A DNA stretch of 15,241 nucleotides from Bacteroidales bacterium. GTDB lineage: Bacteria; Bacteroidota; Bacteroidia; Bacteroidales; PUMT01. Numbering within the stretch: the first letter of the stretch is position 1; every line of letters begins with the position of its first letter. The notes under the pieces are model-generated. The model saw nothing but the letters and a program-made list of their open reading frames with translations. It was not told where the DNA came from and made no database searches. The position numbers and the translations under genes are program-made. The stretch covers positions 1 through 15,241 of the forward strand of contig SLOS01000092.1 of the NCBI GenBank assembly GCA_007132365.1. Direction: 5' to 3'. Below, in pieces: positions 14,528 to 15,241 of the stretch.

Positions 14528-15241
14528 TCATCTATTATCCCATGCAGTTTTGATTTTATTCAATGCATCCAGCAGGGTACTGCGCGGACAACCGATGTTT
14601 AACCTTTGAAAACCCTCTCCACCCAAACCAAATGCCGGACCGGGGTTCATTGCTATTCCCGCGTCTTCAACAAAAAATCTTTTCAGCTTGAGGTCGCTCA
14701 AATCCATTGCACGGCAATCAAGCCACATCAGATAGGTTCCTTCGGTTATTACCGGGCTTATCTCAGGCATCTTATCGCTGAAAAATTTGATTACGGTATC
14801 GCGGTTGATAAGCAAATAGTCCATCAGTGCATTAAGCCATTTACCGCCCCCTTCATATGCTGCCTGCAATGCAGTCAGTCCAAAAATAGTTCCGTAGTGA
14901 ATATGGAGGTTTTCAAGTAGTTTTTTAATCTTCCCGCGCAGGTGCTGATCCGGGATTATAAGAAAAGCAGAAGCCATTCCCGCAAGATTGAAGGTTTTAC
15001 TCGGCGCCATGCATATAACCATATTGTCTGTGTCTTTTCCCGCAACTGCAGCAGGAATATGAGTGTGGCCGGGAAATATCAGGTCAGAATGGATCTCATC
15101 GGAAATAAGTATTACATTATGCTTATGGCATAGTTCAACCACTTTGCTTACCTCCTCTCTGGTCCATACACGACCAACAGGGTTATGCGGGTTGCAGAAG
15201 AACATAAGCCTGACTCCCTCTGAAAGCCGGGCGTCAAGATC
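14528..15241 (-). CDS. PLP-dependent aminotransferase / C-S lyase, PatB-MalY type (partial)
   Basis: This is the C-terminal part of a fold-type I PLP enzyme. The frame stays open to the window edge, giving about 237 residues; an in-frame Met at 15205 lies inside the conserved MFFCNPHNPVG segment and is not the start. About 150 N-terminal residues are missing, judged against the usual 380-400. Visible motifs are NPHNPVG (PLP-contacting Asn), ISDEIHSDL (Asp contacting the pyridine nitrogen), and APSKTFNLAG with the Schiff-base Lys encoded at 14996-14998. NIGCPR near the C-terminus carries the Arg that binds the substrate carboxylate. NPHNPVGRVW with SDEIHSDL is characteristic of the PatB/MalY group, which includes cystathionine beta-lyases and related C-S lyases. 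Substrate choice between lyase and transaminase activity cannot be read from this part. The stop codon is TGA at 14528-14530. Confidence 0.9.
   Translation of the reverse strand, partial: DLDARLSEGVRLMFFCNPHNPVGRVWTREEVSKVVELCHKHNVILISDEIHSDLIFPGHTHIPAAVAGKDTDNMVICMAPSKTFNLAGMASAFLIIPDQHLRGKIKKLLENLHIHYGTIFGLTALQAAYEGGGKWLNALMDYLLINRDTVIKFFSDKMPEISPVITEGTYLMWLDCRAMDLSDLKLKRFFVEDAGIAMNPGPAFGLGGEGFQRLNIGCPRSTLLDALNKIKTAWDNR

Noticed and set aside
15203..15205. Met at 15205 as the aminotransferase start
   Set aside because: The frame stays open to the window edge and the Met is inside the conserved NPHNPVG segment, so the gene is cut by the window.
1..15241. Mobile element, CRISPR array, tRNA, toxin-antitoxin or defence system
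   Set aside because: Nearly all the DNA is covered by recognised housekeeping genes, and the gaps are short with no terminal repeats, tRNA-like folds or spaced direct repeats.

Overview
The window is a stretch of ordinary chromosomal housekeeping DNA from a member of the Bacteroidota, most likely a Bacteroidales/Marinilabiliales-type lineage known mainly from environmental genomes. The lineage call is inference. It rests on the recF / TPR-protein / ribH neighbourhood, the pyrG-yidC gene pair, a five-repeat DUF349 protein, Bacteroidota-type sequence in RecF, CarB and YidC, promoter boxes matching the Bacteroidota -7 consensus TAnnTTTG, and the near absence of Shine-Dalgarno sequences. Coding DNA has moderate GC and the gaps are strongly AT-rich. 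I see no mobile element, tRNA, rRNA, CRISPR array, prophage or defence gene.

Layout. Positions 67-1170 carry recF on the minus strand. A 279-bp divergent gap separates it from a membrane-anchored TPR protein (1450-2142, plus), which ends in a clear intrinsic terminator. Then come ribH (2270-2776), and carA (2950-4068) with carB (4065-7301), which overlap by ATGA and form an operon behind a candidate promoter and a leader hairpin. Two inverted repeats lie between carB and a small orphan lipoprotein gene (7369-7836). This gene converges, with a 15-bp gap, on a minus-strand block that reads DUF349 protein (13543 to 11573), pyrG (11430 to 9829), yidC (9780 to 7852). A divergent gap with a TAnnTTTG box on each strand leads to trmD (13737-14432, plus). 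trmD converges on a PLP-dependent aminotransferase/C-S lyase gene (14528 to beyond 15241, minus) that is cut by the window edge.

How the genes relate. CarAB supplies carbamoyl phosphate for UMP and arginine synthesis, and PyrG converts UTP to CTP at the end of the same pyrimidine route, so two pyrimidine control points lie about 2.5 kb apart in opposite orientations. YidC inserts inner-membrane proteins; the TPR protein and the lipoprotein act at the cell envelope. RecF, TrmD and RibH are unrelated housekeeping functions.

No new multi-gene system is evident. The details most worth following are a pyrG that can apparently start only at TTG, stacked inverted repeats whose last arm nearly touches the lipoprotein start codon, the orphan lipoprotein itself, the carA leader hairpin, and the compact trmD/DUF349 divergent promoter region.
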